In this document: one piece after another, positions 35,928 to 50,626 of the stretch
How positions within the stretch are numbered: the stretch's first letter is position 1
Layout: each line of letters starts with the position of its first letter
Origin: Lanius collurio
Lineage: Eukaryota > Chordata > Aves > Passeriformes > Laniidae
Direction: 5' to 3'
DNA length: 64,000 nt
Assembly (NCBI GenBank): GCA_020086605.1
Contig: JACBWW010000015.1
Span: 19,415,387 to 19,479,386, forward strand
The notes under the pieces: generated by a model
Told to the model about the DNA's origin: nothing
The model's input: the letters and a program-made list of their open reading frames with translations, nothing else
The model's database searches: none
Program-made: the position numbers and the translations under genes

Positions 35928-38900
35928 CTGCAACAAAATTAAGAATATAAGGAAGTTGAAAAATGGCAAAAAAACCCATCACACATTCTGAACGAAGGAA
36001 GGAGACTCATAAAAGCCAGCTGGAATATATTTTTTGTTCTAGTCTAAGAGTATTTTTCAACCCACTTGTCAGTCTAATGTTAATTACTTGAAATATTGTT
36101 CTGTTGCATAGAATGGCAGGATTACTGATGTTAGAGAAATCATTACAAGAAGCTTTGAAGAAAATAAAATGTACTTATCATACCAGCATATTACTTGTTA
36201 AGAAGAAACAGCAAAATATCACAGTTCTTCACATGGTACAGACACTGTAGCCTGTCTCTTACTTTATGGGGAAAGCCAAGGCAGAAAAAACCACAATAAT
36301 ACTAGGTAGAATAATGACACTGCTAAAGAAAGTGTGTGTGTACATTTGTGTCTACTTTATTCAAGAGCTAGAAACAACAAAGCACAACCCCTCGGTTAGC
36401 ATAGTCCATCATTCCCATTCCTGTGAAGTGCCCAGAGTACAGCCAGCCCGGATACCCCCTGAAATGCTGCAGTCAAACTTTTGCTGGCAGCACATGTGAA
36501 ACCCAGAAGGTGGGAATTGCTCAGTTTCTGACTTAGCCTGTGTGGCAGTAGCTTTCTCATTTCTGATTTTTGCTAAACAAACTGACAATCTAGAATCTAG
36601 AACAACTCCTGCCAATTAAGTAATCCTCTGTCATCACTGCATTGCAGCAAATGTGCCAGTTCAATGGAGCAAATATTTTCCTGGAGACCAAGGCCCAGGC
36701 TCTGACGGTAGCCTGGAGTCCTGGCTCCTTGCTCCTGCTGACCAGGAAAACTCAATGGAGTTTGCTCCTTGTCTGTCTGCTCAGGCTGCCTTGCCCTCTT
36801 CTCACAGGGAAACTTGTAAAGTGGATGATCAAGACCCACTGCGACACCTAAACCCAGCACACGCTGCATGCAGAGGTGAGAAAGGAGCGATTCTTACACT
36901 GCAGAATAAAGTTGTTATGCTAACTCCTGAGTAGGCTTGGATGGAAGGTGATGCTGAATGAAAACAGCTGGGGACTTGATATTACTTAAAAAGTTCTTGG
37001 GTAAATGGAGAGAGAAAAAGAACTATACAGGCAGCACAAGATGCTGATGTTACATCCCTAGTTCAGCCAAACACTGATAGATTTTAACTTTTTAAAAACT
37101 TTTCTCTTTAATTATCGAAGAATCCTACTAAGTATGGTCACAATGTTTTCTTCTCTACTTGAAATAGTATTTTTCTTTTAAAGGTGAAATTAAAGTAATG
37201 AGAGCACAGAGGTAATGCAGGCAGACTGAATTTTACTGCATAAGGAGGAGAAGGGACATCCTCAACAATGTGCCTGATTGGAAAGCACTTTAATTGACAG
37301 GCTTTGAAATTTCTGCTGAGTTTTGCAGGGCTGGAGTAATCAGAAATGGAATTACTCTTCCAGTGAAAAGTAAAATTCTTAAAACCACTTTATGTGTCGC
37401 ATCGTGCTGAAATGATTTTAGTTGGCAGTAAGTCTTCAGTGTGGGTGAGGTCAATGAAAACAAACGCCTGTTTCTGGAATGCCTGGAAAGGCAGGAACAC
37501 TCCACTGTACAACTGCCATAGGCTTAGGGAGAACTCTGGCAATTCACCCTTTCATTCCTACATTCAATTACTTATGAACTACTTGAATACAGCAGTGAAA
37601 TAAAAGAAACAGATAATCTTGCACAGGAATATGGTTCATTATTTTTTTAATGGAAGATGAAGTAAATATTCCTTCAGTAAAGCAATATGAATATAGCAAT
37701 TTTTAAAGGGTCAGAATGCCACAATCCTTCAAGTAAGAATATAATTTTTTTTTTTATTTTCTGGGCCTCTCTGCCACAGATAATCTGATTAAAATGTTGC
37801 AGTACTTCTATTATACTTACTGTGCACCCTTCAATAACATCTGTATGATCAGAAAGCGAGTCCCTTTGGATTTTTAATCATGTTGTGCCTGGCTAAAGTA
37901 CCCCTAGATGCTTGTGCATCAAAATCTACATAATAAATGTCCTGACCCTATATGTGCCATTTAATTTTTATCTACAACAATCACAAAATTGAAGTAGGCT
38001 GAGAGAACTAATAAGTAATTCCACTTCATTCCCCCTCCTCTCTTCAGCTGCTACAGGTTACAGACGAAGTTCTCTGCAAGCTCTAAATATACTTCTGTAT
38101 CTCAGGCAGTAAGATCTCTCTTTAGGAATGTAATGCAACCTCAATATTCTTCCAGCAAAGCAAACTCAGAGAGATTGAAACTATTGCAATATTTTCTAAT
38201 AGGAGATGAAACCAGAAAACAACATTTAAAAAGTGTGACAAAACTGGGAAAATCCCTAACTTAAGTCTTGGAAAGTGAGTGGGATCCAAGGAACTCTGAA
38301 TTGCCTGTTTTATCTCAGCCTAACTAGAGATGCTGTTTCAGGCTGTCTGCACATGTAGGTAAATAATGCCATGAAGCTTGAATTTCGGTTAGTATTTTCG
38401 TGGCTAGCACTGCAGCAGGGTTAGAAACACTTGAAAGCTACATCTTCTGTGAATAATTCTGAACTAAGAAGAGCATTTTATGGTCACAAACTGTGCAAGA
38501 AACTGTGATTAGTATAAAGGGTCTAGAAAAAGAGAATGAAAGTTTTTACAATAGCTGCAGGTTGACAAAAGGAACAGGAATTTGATTTTCAGAATTAATT
38601 GAATTTCTAACACAAAGCTGTAATGTTAAGGAGTCATAGATGCACTATGATATTTCAAAAATTGCTTAGTGATATTATTAGAAACCCAGGCAATCAAAAT
38701 GTGGAAGAGAAGAACTCATATCAGCTAAGAAGCAATAATCAACCAAGATATGGTTTCTAATTTATATTTTACTTTACTCATCTAAACTGTGAGGGATGTT
38801 GCCTGTTTTGTTGTATTGGCAACACTACCTCTAAAAATCAAACAAGAGTTTCCACAATGTACTAGTGATTCAAACAAAGCCAGACTGATGAACCTACACT

Positions 38901-41900
38901 CTGGAAGAATAATGAGATAATCATACCCAATACGTACTTACTCGACACTTTCAGTAGCACAAAGGAGAAAACATAGTGATTAAGAAAATCCATCAATAAA
39001 TATCACTATTTTGAATTCAGCTTGCTTAGGAAATTCAAGATACATTTATTCATCAGCTTCATTGAGCTGATGATCCAAACAAAATTATCTATGACTGTTT
39101 TCCTTAGGAAACATTCAAAATTAAAATACAGGAAAACAAAATCTTTATATGAACACATGGCTAAGTGATAATTCAAATTAATTAGTACACTCAGGTTGCA
39201 CTTAGTAACACAACTCAATTGCAAATTACAGTGGGCTTGCAAGCTGCCTCCTTGTTCTTAGTAGGTTTTTGCTTCATTCATTTTAGAATCATCATATAAT
39301 TAATTCGTGATTAATGGAAGAATGGAGAAGGAGGGGTGAATTACTGGTTAGGATATGTTGCAGGGAGAGACAGACTCCTGTCCTTGTCCATTCATTTTTT
39401 TCCACATTATTTAAACATTTTAACATTTAAACTGGTATTCATAGTACCTAGGCAAATAAAATCTCCGAGTTCTTTTTTCTGGTAGGGATTAGACTGTAAA
39501 TTAGATGTAGCACAGCAAGACATTACAAATACACAGAGAATACTAAGGAAGGAATATAGTAGAATGATGCTTATTATTCAGGAGATGAGAACTCTGCAGA
39601 TGTTTGTTCACATCTTTTCAGATCTCATTTTCCTTTTGTCTGTTTTGTTTGCTAACACCCTGAACATCACTCAGCATGAGGACTAGAGAGAGGTCATCAA
39701 TGCTAACCAGTAAATTTTGTAAGAGATGATTAATGACCACTCCCAAAATTTATACAAACTATTTCACATGTTTAAGATGAAAACAAAAAAATCCAGTGAC
39801 TCATAACATGAAATCAACTAAGGAAATGGGACTTTGTAAACAGACTTTTTTCTTTTTCCACGGCAAGGGAGCTGGGCACAGATTAAAGCATATCAGCAGA
39901 GCTCATGAATCTGATCTAGGGAGGTCTGTGGAGGCACTGTGGAGAAGGGGTGGCTGTGTAGTGAAAGGTAACAAAGGCTAAAGTCCCAGAAGTTGTCTTG
40001 TAAGGGCAGCTGGTGTCTGGGTACACCTACACCATGACAAGGCAAAGGGAAAAAGACTGAGCAGTTTTTAATGCACCAGTGCAGGAAAATGAGTGACCAC
40101 ATCTGAACTGGTACAGGAATTCTGATCAGGTCTGCGTGTGCAGCCTGACACTCAAAACATTTTGAGAACACACAGCAGTCATTTCATCAGAATGAAGACT
40201 GAGTGATGCCAAGTGCACCCACAGAAATACCAACCCGACACATTGCTTCCTTATGTACAGTGGCCCAGTGCTGTCAGGGCTTTCCAGTGACAGCATCACA
40301 TCCACTCTGCCAAGCTTATACAGGCTAGTGACAGCCTCTACCTTGTATATCTATTTAGTTGCCTGAGAATGAACCACACAATTTTCTCAGACCAAAAGGA
40401 AAATGATTTTAAAAGGAATTACAGTGTAATGACAACATGGAAATATTAATCCAAAAAGAAACATTTTCTCACTAGCAATTCTCTTCACAATCTGCAGTGA
40501 GATTCTGAGTCTGACAAATATGAGCTCAAATCTGATAGAAACCCAGCAACTTTGGTCATGGAAGGACCTCAGGAAATTCTAAAGAGATGAATCCCCTGTG
40601 CTGAAGCAAGGTAATAAAAATAATACCATAACCCCCTTCTTACAAAAGGGGTAAAGTGCAAGTGAGAAGAAGAGGCACCCATGGTTAGTTTAAGGTGCTG
40701 CTCAGAGGGCAGTGTCAATGTACTGTGTACCACAGTACCACACACAATGAAAAGAACTCTCACACTTCCGCTCTTGTCAGAATTTTAACTTAGTGGATCA
40801 TGGAAATTGAAAGGACTTTAGAGACATTCTCAAGAGTATTTGCTCCAGCATGTAAAACCTGACTATACTTCTTTAGTCCCATTTTTCTTGAGTAGAGAAA
40901 AGCAAAAATGGAAGGACTCTTTATCTGGTTTTACTACAAATATGCGTTTTGGAACAGTTTGGTCTGCAACCAGGCAGCATTATAGAAATATTTTTTTCTC
41001 TCTGCACCTTATTCAGTACTTGTTTCAATCTACCAAAGTTCAGATAGCAAAAAATCTGATTGAATGAATACAGTGGGTGAATCTGGTGTACCACTCCCAA
41101 CCAGGTCTGTAAAAACAGTCTAGCTGCCAGCCAAACAGTGCTTCCTAGTATTTCATTCATGGAAAAACACCCTTAAGTTAGGAATACAAAATGAAATTCA
41201 TCTGCAGTGCAGTACTTTATACTCACTGTAGGAGAGTACTACAAAATCCCTCTGTGAGACACAAGTGTTTTGCAGTTTGCATGGGCTCTGAGGCTTCACT
41301 TTGGAAACCCCTGCTTTAGAGCATTTAAACAATTGGCATAATAAGAATTACTGACTCAGGATGTGATCACTGTATTTCCCAGTAATCAGCCTGATAAGTT
41401 TCCAAGACACTCACAGTTCTGTTCTGGATTTTATTTTTCACTTCAGTGGGTTTATGCTGTCTATTCTGTATGTGAGATATTCTGTCTACCTAAAAATATC
41501 CACTGGATGCTACTTCTGCATACCCTGTGATTTTGATGAGCAATGAGAATGTTATTCTCCTCTGGAACAGTAACTGGAAAACATATTTTTCCACTTCTAA
41601 TTTTTAACCCCAGTGTGAGGTCCCACAGATAGCTATCTTTAAATAGTAAAATGTTTTCAGTGCACAGAGGGGAAATACATTCCTTCAGGGATCTGTGAGA
41701 GTTTTGCAAAGAAATAAAGGCTACAGCATAAGAAGTTTTATTTATGCTGTTGTAGGACAGGTATCTTTCCTTTCATACTAGTGGTCTGTGATAAGAGATA
41801 AATGATTAAATCAGGACACTAATGTAATCCTTAACCCTGAGGGAGTCCTAGTAGGTCAGGGTTCAGAAATGGCAGGGGAACACTGCAGAAGCTCATGGAC

Positions 41901-44900
41901 CTGTCCTACAACTACACTGGGAACTTTGGTTTCCAGCTCAATCAAACTTGCTATCAATAGGGAACATTAAAATTGCACTCTAAACTGAAAACACACCACC
42001 TTCAAATGTTTATTTAACAGTTGTTTTGGCAGCATACAATTGAACAAAACATTGAAATAACCTACAGAGGAATACTAAGCACCTAAGGAATGGTAAGGGA
42101 GCACAGTAAGAGTGCACACCATCTGGACAATGAGCTACTTGGCTCCAATTTGCAGCTCCACTGGTTGATGAGCCTTTCCCACACAAGACAGAATTCTTTC
42201 AGTGGTCTAAATTAAAGAACAAATCTACTCTCTGTTAATAATGCAGTCTGTTTACCACTGTTCAATACAGCAGTTTGAATGTTCATTAAAATTTCGAAGT
42301 ATAATAAATTAAACTGAGTAAAAGCGATTAGAACACTTATGTTTTAAATCTTTCAACACACCCATGTTTCCCAGAATTTATTTGTCAGCAAATTCAAGGC
42401 AGATGCTCAAACTGTAAATTGTGGTAGCTCAGTTATGACAACTTGCATCATTAAGTGTTTACTGCCTAAGTTTTGAAGTGTAGATCTTGCTCTGAAAGTG
42501 ACTCTTGTAAAGTCCCATGTTTGCTTTCCACAGATCAAGAGTTTCCCTATCCTGTTCACTTGATTACCCCACTTGAACACCAAGTGGGGTAATCTACAGG
42601 GAGCAGGCTTTCTGCCCACTGTAACTTGGGATTCCATGTATTTGAAAGCTGCTTATTACAAAGAAAGCTATTTTCTTCCTTTTCTCTTTGTTGCTATTCT
42701 CATAAAATCACCACTTTTGCTTAAAGGAGAAGATACTCTTTTGTAACATCATGGCTTCATTCAATGTGTGGTGAAAGCACTGATGGAAATTCAGCCACTT
42801 GATTTCTCCAGATGGATATAAAAATAAAAGAGTCACCTGCATGCAGTCCAAGAGGCAAAAGGTATTTCTGCTATGCAATGCTTACCTTCCTCCTCCCACC
42901 CCCCACCAATAAATGAGCCTATCTATGGGTACATAAAGGGCAAAACCAAATCCTCCTCTTGCATCTTTGCATGGCACTATCACAGCAGCCTCTGCAATCC
43001 TTGGGGCATGAAGCTCTCCATGAACTCCCTAAGTACATGGGGATCCATTTGTGGGCAGATGTGTAGCCTTAACACATCCCCGCCCTGTGCATCCTGCATG
43101 CATTCTCTCTATTTTTCCACAGGACCTGTGTCCTACTGCATGCCAGAGGGGAGCAGTTCTGAAGATCAACCAGAATTGTGCATTGAAGGCAATCTGTTTC
43201 TTACAGAATTTTAAATCATTTGTTTTATACGGTAAAAGGTATTTAGCAAACAGGGAGTGAACACAGAGGATGGAAGGATGGCTCAGCTAAGTAGCTAAAA
43301 TGCTCTGCAGGAGAGGACTTCTCTTTCCAACAAAGCCCTAGCCAAAGGTCAGACAAGTCATTTAAGGCAGCAAACAGGTTGTGAATGCCTGACATCAGGG
43401 CACTGACTAGATAAAATAAGGATTTCATTTGAAGTTCTGAGAACTTGTAGTGGCCATTGAAATCAATGCTGTCTCTGCTTTGAATCAGCAAAGTGTTGTG
43501 TAATGCTGTTCATCTCAGGAATCTTACTTATTTCATACTGGGCATCCAAAATCTCAGTGGATGCAGAATCAAAGGGTTTATAACAGGAGGTCTGAAACAG
43601 TACATGGGCCCTAGGGAAAGCATGAATTATATTTTAAATAAAATAACAGTGAAAAACACTGACTTTTTTATGCTCACTCACTTTAAACACTAGATGAAAT
43701 AAAATATCTGAGATAAACAGCTGCATATGGCTACCTACTTATTACTGTATTGCAATGTTCCTGGCAGAGAGAAAGGGTAAAACTACCTCAATTCTAACTT
43801 TTTGATTATTTGACTCTGCAACATCTGTAATGCTCTTTTTAATATAATAGATGAAAACAAACCCCAAAACTATCATCAATTTATTTGCTGGATATAATAT
43901 GTGTATATGCATAACTAGAGTATTTTATACTACTTAAGTTATAAAAGAAGGGCTGCAAACACATGCAGATTTTAATGATGAACTGAAATAAAGTTTCCTG
44001 GTTCATACAGATGAAGCAACCTTTTTAAAATAAATATAAGCAGTTCTCAAATAATAAATTGGAAATGGGGATGTTGCTGGACTGGAGAGGGAATTTTGTA
44101 ACCAATGTAGAGGGCAAAAAGTGCCAATCCAGGTAGCAAGAAAATGCTTTCATCTGAAGATGTATCCCTTCTGTCTAAAATTTCACTAGCTAGCTCAGGA
44201 ATACTTGGACAAAAATGAGATGTTCTACGTCTAGCACCAACAGGAAAGGTAGGAAATCAGAGACCTGAGCGGTCAGCTGAAGCTTTCTTGAAGTACTTCT
44301 ATTTTTCCTCATGCATTGTGTAAGCAAAGGAATGTGAGCCAGAGGCTGATTTCACAGAACTACAGGAAAATAATTGTTCTACCACTATATGCTTATAAAA
44401 GCAAAGGTAAAAACTTGTGTGTGTGTATATATATACACATGGTGAACCACAGCCCCATCAAAGCAGCTCCTCTGATAGTATCTGCCTTAGTGAACAGAGC
44501 AGAAACACTCCAGGGCAACAAAGGACAGTAAAAGCAATCTCCCAAATAAAGAATCTCCACTAAGGGTTTCCAAGTCACTGGCCTGTCTATGAAGATGGTG
44601 GACCAATATTTGAGACACTGCTCTAGCAACCTCAGTAAAAGCAGCCATTTCATGACTTCTGTCACTGTAAAAGTCCCAATATACCCACCCATTCTTGGAT
44701 TACACTGCAATGATTCATACTTATACTTCCTGAATATGCTGAAGAAAGAGCAACTAAATGATGAATACATTAGGCCATGTGTTCTGGCCCTAACCTGAAG
44801 TTATACAGCCTGGAGGAAGAGAGCTAGCTAGGAAGAATAAAAGAAATCACTGACTGAGAAAGGCACGAAAGAGGGGGTGCTCCTCTGTATTTGGTAGGAT

Positions 44901-45761
44901 GTTTTGGATAGTATTATTTGTGTTTTAGTGCAAAACATGCACAGCATGAAGTAAGCAATCTAATGGTGTCCTTTGTCAGCCTATTTTTTTACCATTTATT
45001 CTTAAATATTGGCAGGCTTTTGTAAAAGAGGCTGGAGATGCAGGCAGGATGGATTTCGGGACTTACAAAGATCTCTGGTTCAGTATGTTCACTGAACTCC
45101 TTTTGTTACTTTCAAATTTGGTTTCCGTCTGAATTGTACTACAAAAATATTTAAAATCCCTTCCAGTCTTGTATTTCCATGAAATAGCTCAAAAAAGTTT
45201 CCCAGTTTTCATAGAGGTGGTAAAAAGACATAATCTTTCCTTCTAGAAATATAATGATCCTACCTAGAAATGCCCATTTCTAGCATCTTGAATTGGAGAA
45301 AAGATACTTGAAAGAGGAATCCTCACACAGGCCTTTCTCCCAGACAAGAGAATTCTTTTCAACAGAAAAAAAAAAAAATTCAAAGAGAGTGATTTCAGCC
45401 TTAAGTAAAACCACTCTAACAAAGAAACTGAAAAGAAAGGCAATTCAAATAGCACATTCTATATTGCATTGCTATAACAGATATACTCACAGCTAGCCCA
45501 GTGATTCTTCATTTTCCATCATATTGTCATAATTTTTTAAAAGCTAAATAAAAACTGTGATACTATCTCAGATGCAAACTGAAAATTATTCAGAGATGTT
45601 CTCAGCTCATCTGAAGGGTGAGAATAGCTTGACTGAAACAAACAACGTGTTGGTTTGCAGGCAACTGAGCAGGGATCTTTATCTTACAGAAAATGTTACT
45701 CCTCGAAGAGAAGAAACATCTACATTCTCCCAGAAAATATTTCTGAGGCAGCAGCACCAAC
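35928..45761 (-). other. Large BANK1 intron, no other gene seen
   Basis: 9.8-kb phase-1 intron. A TG/TA microsatellite at 44.4 kb is the only feature recognised. Open frames are short and without splice-consistent coding potential. Confidence 0.75.
44414..44438 (+). repeat. (TG)n(TA)n microsatellite
   Basis: TG dinucleotides pass into TATATATA and then ACAC, giving a short imperfect palindrome in the 9.8-kb BANK1 intron. Confidence 0.85.
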
Positions 45762-46037
45762 CTTGTACTATGTAGGGAGTGTTCTCCTCTCTGCTGGGCG
45801 AGCACAGGGGCCGGGGGGCAGGGGCTGGCGGCCTGTTCATGATAAAGGAGCTGCAGTGCTTCCTCTTCTCCTCCTCCTGCCCCAGTATGAGATCGTACAC
45901 ACACTCATCCAGTGCCACACAAGTGTAGGGGTGCTCCTCCTCACTGTCCTCACAGGTGCCTGGGTCTTCTCTGTAGCATGCTCTTGTGAGGCCATCACTG
46001 TGTTCTCTTTTACTCCTGTCCATCATAAAATTCCTCT
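45762..46037 (-). CDS. BANK1: BANK1 internal exon (YDLIL motif and RPPAPAPRP)
   Basis: 276-bp exon (92 codons), phase 1 to phase 1, with acceptor TTTTTCAG and donor GTTGGT. This is the best match to BANK1 in the window: an acidic run EDSEEEHPYTCVALDE, the tyrosine motif VYDLILG, then SSFIMNRPPAPAPRP and ENTPYIVQ. Mammalian BANK1 has the same order with EEEEDPYTFAEIDD, EYDMIL, SFIINRPPAPTPRP and TPYIAQ. The proline motif is a class of SH3 ligand. The YDLIL tyrosine sits in an immunoreceptor-like context and is a likely kinase or SH2 site. No stop or frameshift is present, so the host gene appears intact. Confidence 0.95.
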
Positions 46038-48833
46038 CTGAAAAAGGAAGGAGTTGTGTTGCATATACAGGGTAAAGGAAGGAGATTAGGACTTATCTTA
46101 AAGCTTTAGAGTTTCCTAAAGTAGCTCAGAGACCTAATTTCATTTCTAAACTAAAGCACTCTCATTTTCAGAGGCTTCTGATCATCTAACTCAGTAGAGA
46201 GGGTGTCCCAAAGGAATAATTCCAACTTCAGGGCCTCCTTGTGATTTCACATCACATTATCAAATGTAGATGCTTAGCTATTAGCCACAAAATAAAAGGA
46301 TTTGTTTGCAGAAGTACTGAGTGCCCCAGCTGCTCTCACAAGAGTTACACTAAAATGTAACTCATGGTTAAGCCAAGTAAGTGGTACCTGTGGCCCTTGG
46401 CAGTCTAGAAAGTCAGGCTGCTTGTTATCTGTTGCAAAAATGACTTAAGAATTGAAACTTAATTTAGGAAATGTGGGATTTTGCATTTCCTACCTCTTCA
46501 ATATCCCACTGGGTTTTGAGGGCTTTACAGATCCACTGTAGGTCAAGGTAGAAAAAACCCTGAAAAGTCTCTTACAAGGTAGGTACAATTTATGACCTCT
46601 TATAATCTATGCTAAGACCACCCACCCTTCCCCCAGTCCAATAACTTCCACGTCTCTCTGTATTTCCTAATTTCATGTATTTCACAGTACAACTACTCAG
46701 GACTTATTTTTCTTCAGTTTTTGCCTTTTACAGCATTAAAAGGCATTGATCATTTTCCTGACACCTGGGTTTGTTTTGATTTGCCTTAAAGCATCCACAA
46801 ACTGCTAAGAGTTAGAAGCTGTCACTGAGGCTGGTGTTCCCATAAATTTTCATAAGTACTTTGGCATGATTACCCATCTTTCCTGCAAAAACAGTAGACT
46901 TGCCTGGAATTCTTGCACTGACTCATGTTTCCCTTGTGTTGCAATTTCCTGCCTGTACATACATGTGTCTGTTAAACTCTTCTGTGGTCGCTACTGCTGT
47001 TTTCAATCCTTTGGCTGCTATTTAAAGAACTACCTGTTTATGGGTTCAGTGGACCTAAACAACTGTTTTAAGTGGGATATATTTGTTAATGGGATGTATT
47101 AATTATAGTATGTACTATCGACATGCATTCTGGCAAAGATATAAAATGTTTTAAAACCACAAGTGGTTTTACACCTGCCATGTTTAATATGAATAAGATT
47201 TTGTTTCTAGGTCACTATACAAGTTCTGTTTCTCTCTCTGTAGGACATTCTTTTAACTCCCACAGGGGGCACTCTCAGGCCATTGCCAACACACAGACTT
47301 GAAGAAAAGGATACTTGCCTTCGAGGTACTCCACAGAAACTCCTAAAGCAAGAAGCTGACTGAAAATATCTAGCAGAAACTCATTAGAGCTCCTCTTTGA
47401 AAGGAAACATCACCCCCCTCTAGAGGAATTCTGATACCCCATTCCCCAGTGATGAAAAGCACAGCTAAAGACAGAATAATTCAGAGCATATTTTAAATTA
47501 ACTACTCCCACAGGAGCATTTTCAGATAAACTCTGCTTTACCAGCACAGGAGCTGGCACAGGACACCAGGAAACTTTCTCTGCTGGTACCCACATGCAGA
47601 CAGACAGCACTTGGCAGAGAGGGTCATGTTACTATGGTGATGTAGCCATGTAAGAGCTATTCCAAGACAGGCATTTATACCAAACCTACACTAACAAATC
47701 CTGTGTCCCAAAACTGACCTCTCATTTATACACACATAGAGGTGCAGTTGAGTGTTTTGTGGGAAGCAAAACACACCTTCAATGTTAATTTCTTTCTGCC
47801 CCTCTTTCTCTTAGAATTCACCTATGACTTTCTACATATAGCCAGCTTTTTCTTGCAGAGCAGAACACAGGACAAAACCCTACCTATAGCAAGCTATTTC
47901 TGTCTAATTATGTGAATTCAGAGTACTTGGTGATGGCAATTTAAGACTCTAATAGGTTACACAGAAAACAGAGTTAACAGTAATAAGCTGTGGAGAAACT
48001 GAGAAGCAATTTGTGTGCACACTCCTCAGTAGTGTCTATGACAAATAGGAAGCGTTGGGTTTCTTTCCCCCTATGCAACTATTTGAAACTGGTATTTAAG
48101 CTTGAATTATGTGCCATACTTATTTTTCCCAATGAGAAAAATTAATGATCATCCCTCCTGAAACAGATGCAAATAGTATTTTGAGTTTCTCAACACTTTA
48201 ATCAAATCACAACACAAAATTTTAGATTTTTACTCTGGGGCAGATGTATTTAAAAAAAAGGAAAAAAAAGGAAAAGCATTAGTCAGAATTTCTGCCTTTC
48301 TTTTCAATCTGCAATGTAACTTTTTAATTCAAAGTAACTATAATATTGGCTAAAATATGGTAAGATACTGTTACTTCTCTCTGCATGGTCACTTTCTATT
48401 AATTCTAGCTGTGAAATCTGAAGCTGTATTAAATCATGATAGCATTTAATGTTTTAAAATGGTAAATAATGAAGCCAACATGACAAAAATGCAGGCCTCA
48501 CCTTTTGTTTCAAGCCTCTCTTGTAAACCCAGTGCACCATGCACCAGCTGGCGGCTCTTTGAGATAGGTGGAGTGAGGAAAAGCTGAACCCAGCAGCCCA
48601 TACCACAGTATTTACCTAAAAACCAGTCATGAGTATTTTGATCCATCAAAGGTCACATGCACATGCTTGTTTTGCAGAATAAGTGCCTCATATGCAAACG
48701 TTTGGTTTGTAGCATGAGGGCCATCCTGCCCAGATACTGCTGTTAGAAGTGATCATACACAATCTCTCCAGCAGTACTTTGTCTGCCTTTGCACATGTTT
48801 GTATCTGGGGTTATTTTCGTCCCAAGATCGTAC
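46038..48833 (-). other. BANK1 intron
   Basis: 2.8-kb phase-1 intron, AT-rich, with nothing else recognised. Confidence 0.8.
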
Positions 48834-49130
48834 CTTGTGATAAATTGTGCAGATTGTCCTGTCTTTGGGTGCCAGGCAGATCTCGAGGGGAAGGAGGGAG
48901 TGGCCACTTGCAGAAAAAGCAAGCTCTTCTGCTCTCCTTGAGCTCAGCCCCTATGTTGGCATACAAATTGCTAGGACTGTTGTGAAAGCTGTATGAATCC
49001 TCCTCTTCTACATCTTCATATTCTGTCTCCTCTCTGCTGGCTTTTAGGTCATCCTTCTTTTCCTCAGCCACCTTGACTTCTTGTTGGTGTCTCAATCCAA
49101 CTGCATACTGATCTCCTGAGTTCTGCTTGG
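48834..49130 (-). CDS. BANK1: BANK1 internal exon (acidic, Tyr-rich, Pro-rich scaffold)
   Basis: 297-bp exon (99 codons), phase 1 to phase 1, with acceptor TTAAAAG and donor GTACGA. It starts by completing an Ala codon from the exon at 50627-50723. After a charged stretch come several tyrosines in acidic context (ETEYEDVEEEDSYSF, then NLYANI) and a proline motif, PLPPSPRDLPG. The order matches mammalian BANK1, where a DQYDDLY-type segment precedes a PPLPPPRP motif. These tyrosines and proline runs are expected SH2 and SH3 docking sites. An odd point is the paired cysteines in CFFCKW immediately before the proline motif, where I recall serines in the mammalian protein. The exon is fully open and the flanking phases agree. 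Confidence 0.87.
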
Positions 49131-50626
49131 CTTTTAATAATAAAAAAAAGCATTATTTCATTTAAAAATTGCCATCTGGAAGCATTTCTTGTTTCATAGA
49201 TTCCTACAGAAGCAACACAATGGCTAATAAAATTTTTATGAACTGATACAGCAGGAAAGCTGTCAAATATATACCATCAGTGAACAGCTTTTTAAATATT
49301 TACTAAATGAACAGTGGTAGTTATCATTGTACCTTGCTACTCTGATACACATCATCTTCATGTGTGCAATGTTAACCTTTTCTAGAGCTGCTGTCAGAAT
49401 GAAATCACACACATTTTCCCTGCCTCCAGAATTTCTATTACCTGACTTTCAATGCAGCACAGTGCAACACTTTGCAAAATAAAGCCATAGCTCACACATC
49501 TGTGTTACCACTTTTTGTACAGCGGGATTTGGGTGCTTATTTGAATGTCTCTAAAATGAAATAAATATTGTCCATGGGAGACATGACTATAGACTTGTGG
49601 AAACAGAGATCTTCTGTCTCGGGTGGCCCACAGACCAAGAAGAAAGTGGAGGGATATGAAAAGCGTACATTTTAATCACTACGTACAACATCAAAATTTT
49701 AGTAGTCAACCTCAGTAACGTACCAGAGTAAACCACACAATCTGTCAGCAGACTTTACTGAGCCCTTGAGGTAGGTTTCCATTCTGAGTTATCCTTTGGT
49801 GATGCCTGACTTTCACCACTGATCCAAATGGGAGGTTAGGGCATTTACCTGGCTAACGTGGCCAGCTGCTACAATTTGTGTTCCTCTTCCATGTGTTCAC
49901 CCTGAGGTGTTCCATATACAATGTGACAGAGACAGTGAAAATTTTATCAGAGCAAACCTGGTTTTTCACAGTGTCTATCATCTACCTATATGTGCTAAAA
50001 CAACCAGTTTGAGCTTAGCAAGTAAGAAACATCCTTTTCATATGTATGAGACAGTTGAAAAAATAAAATTGTCAACAAGATAAAAAGAGGATTAAATTTA
50101 GTCTCATAGATCCATGATACTCTAAGATATATGCAAAATATATGCCATCAGTAAATGCAAACAAGCAACTTTGCAGTTTTCAATGCATAAAACCACAGAG
50201 ATCATCAACAGGCTTGTCATCAATCCATGCTTGGAAGTAGGAACATCAAACTGCAAAATGTCAACTATCTGTGCCTCCACACAGGCCTTTACTGCACCTG
50301 TAGGCAGTGCCTCCCCTTTTATGAAAGTTCTCTGAGAGCTTGGAGAATTCCACAGTTTTCTAGGTTCAAAGTGGAGCTCACGAATTTCCAGAGTTTAAAA
50401 GGAGGGATTGTTGCACTGAGGTCTGTCTTACTGAGCAATCACTTTATTATTCCAACTGGATCCCTCAGCTGCCTTCTCCTCTTAGGACATGTGCCCTCCA
50501 TGGAAGTTGTACTAACATGAGGAAATCGAAAGGGTTAGAATAACTTGCCATTTCTGCCCATAAAACTCATTCATTAAATTTAATGCAGCACATACCAGTA
50601 GCAAAAAAGCTAACAACATGACTTAC
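49131..50626 (-). other. BANK1 intron
   Basis: 1.5-kb phase-1 intron between the two Tyr-rich exons, with nothing else recognised. Confidence 0.75.
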
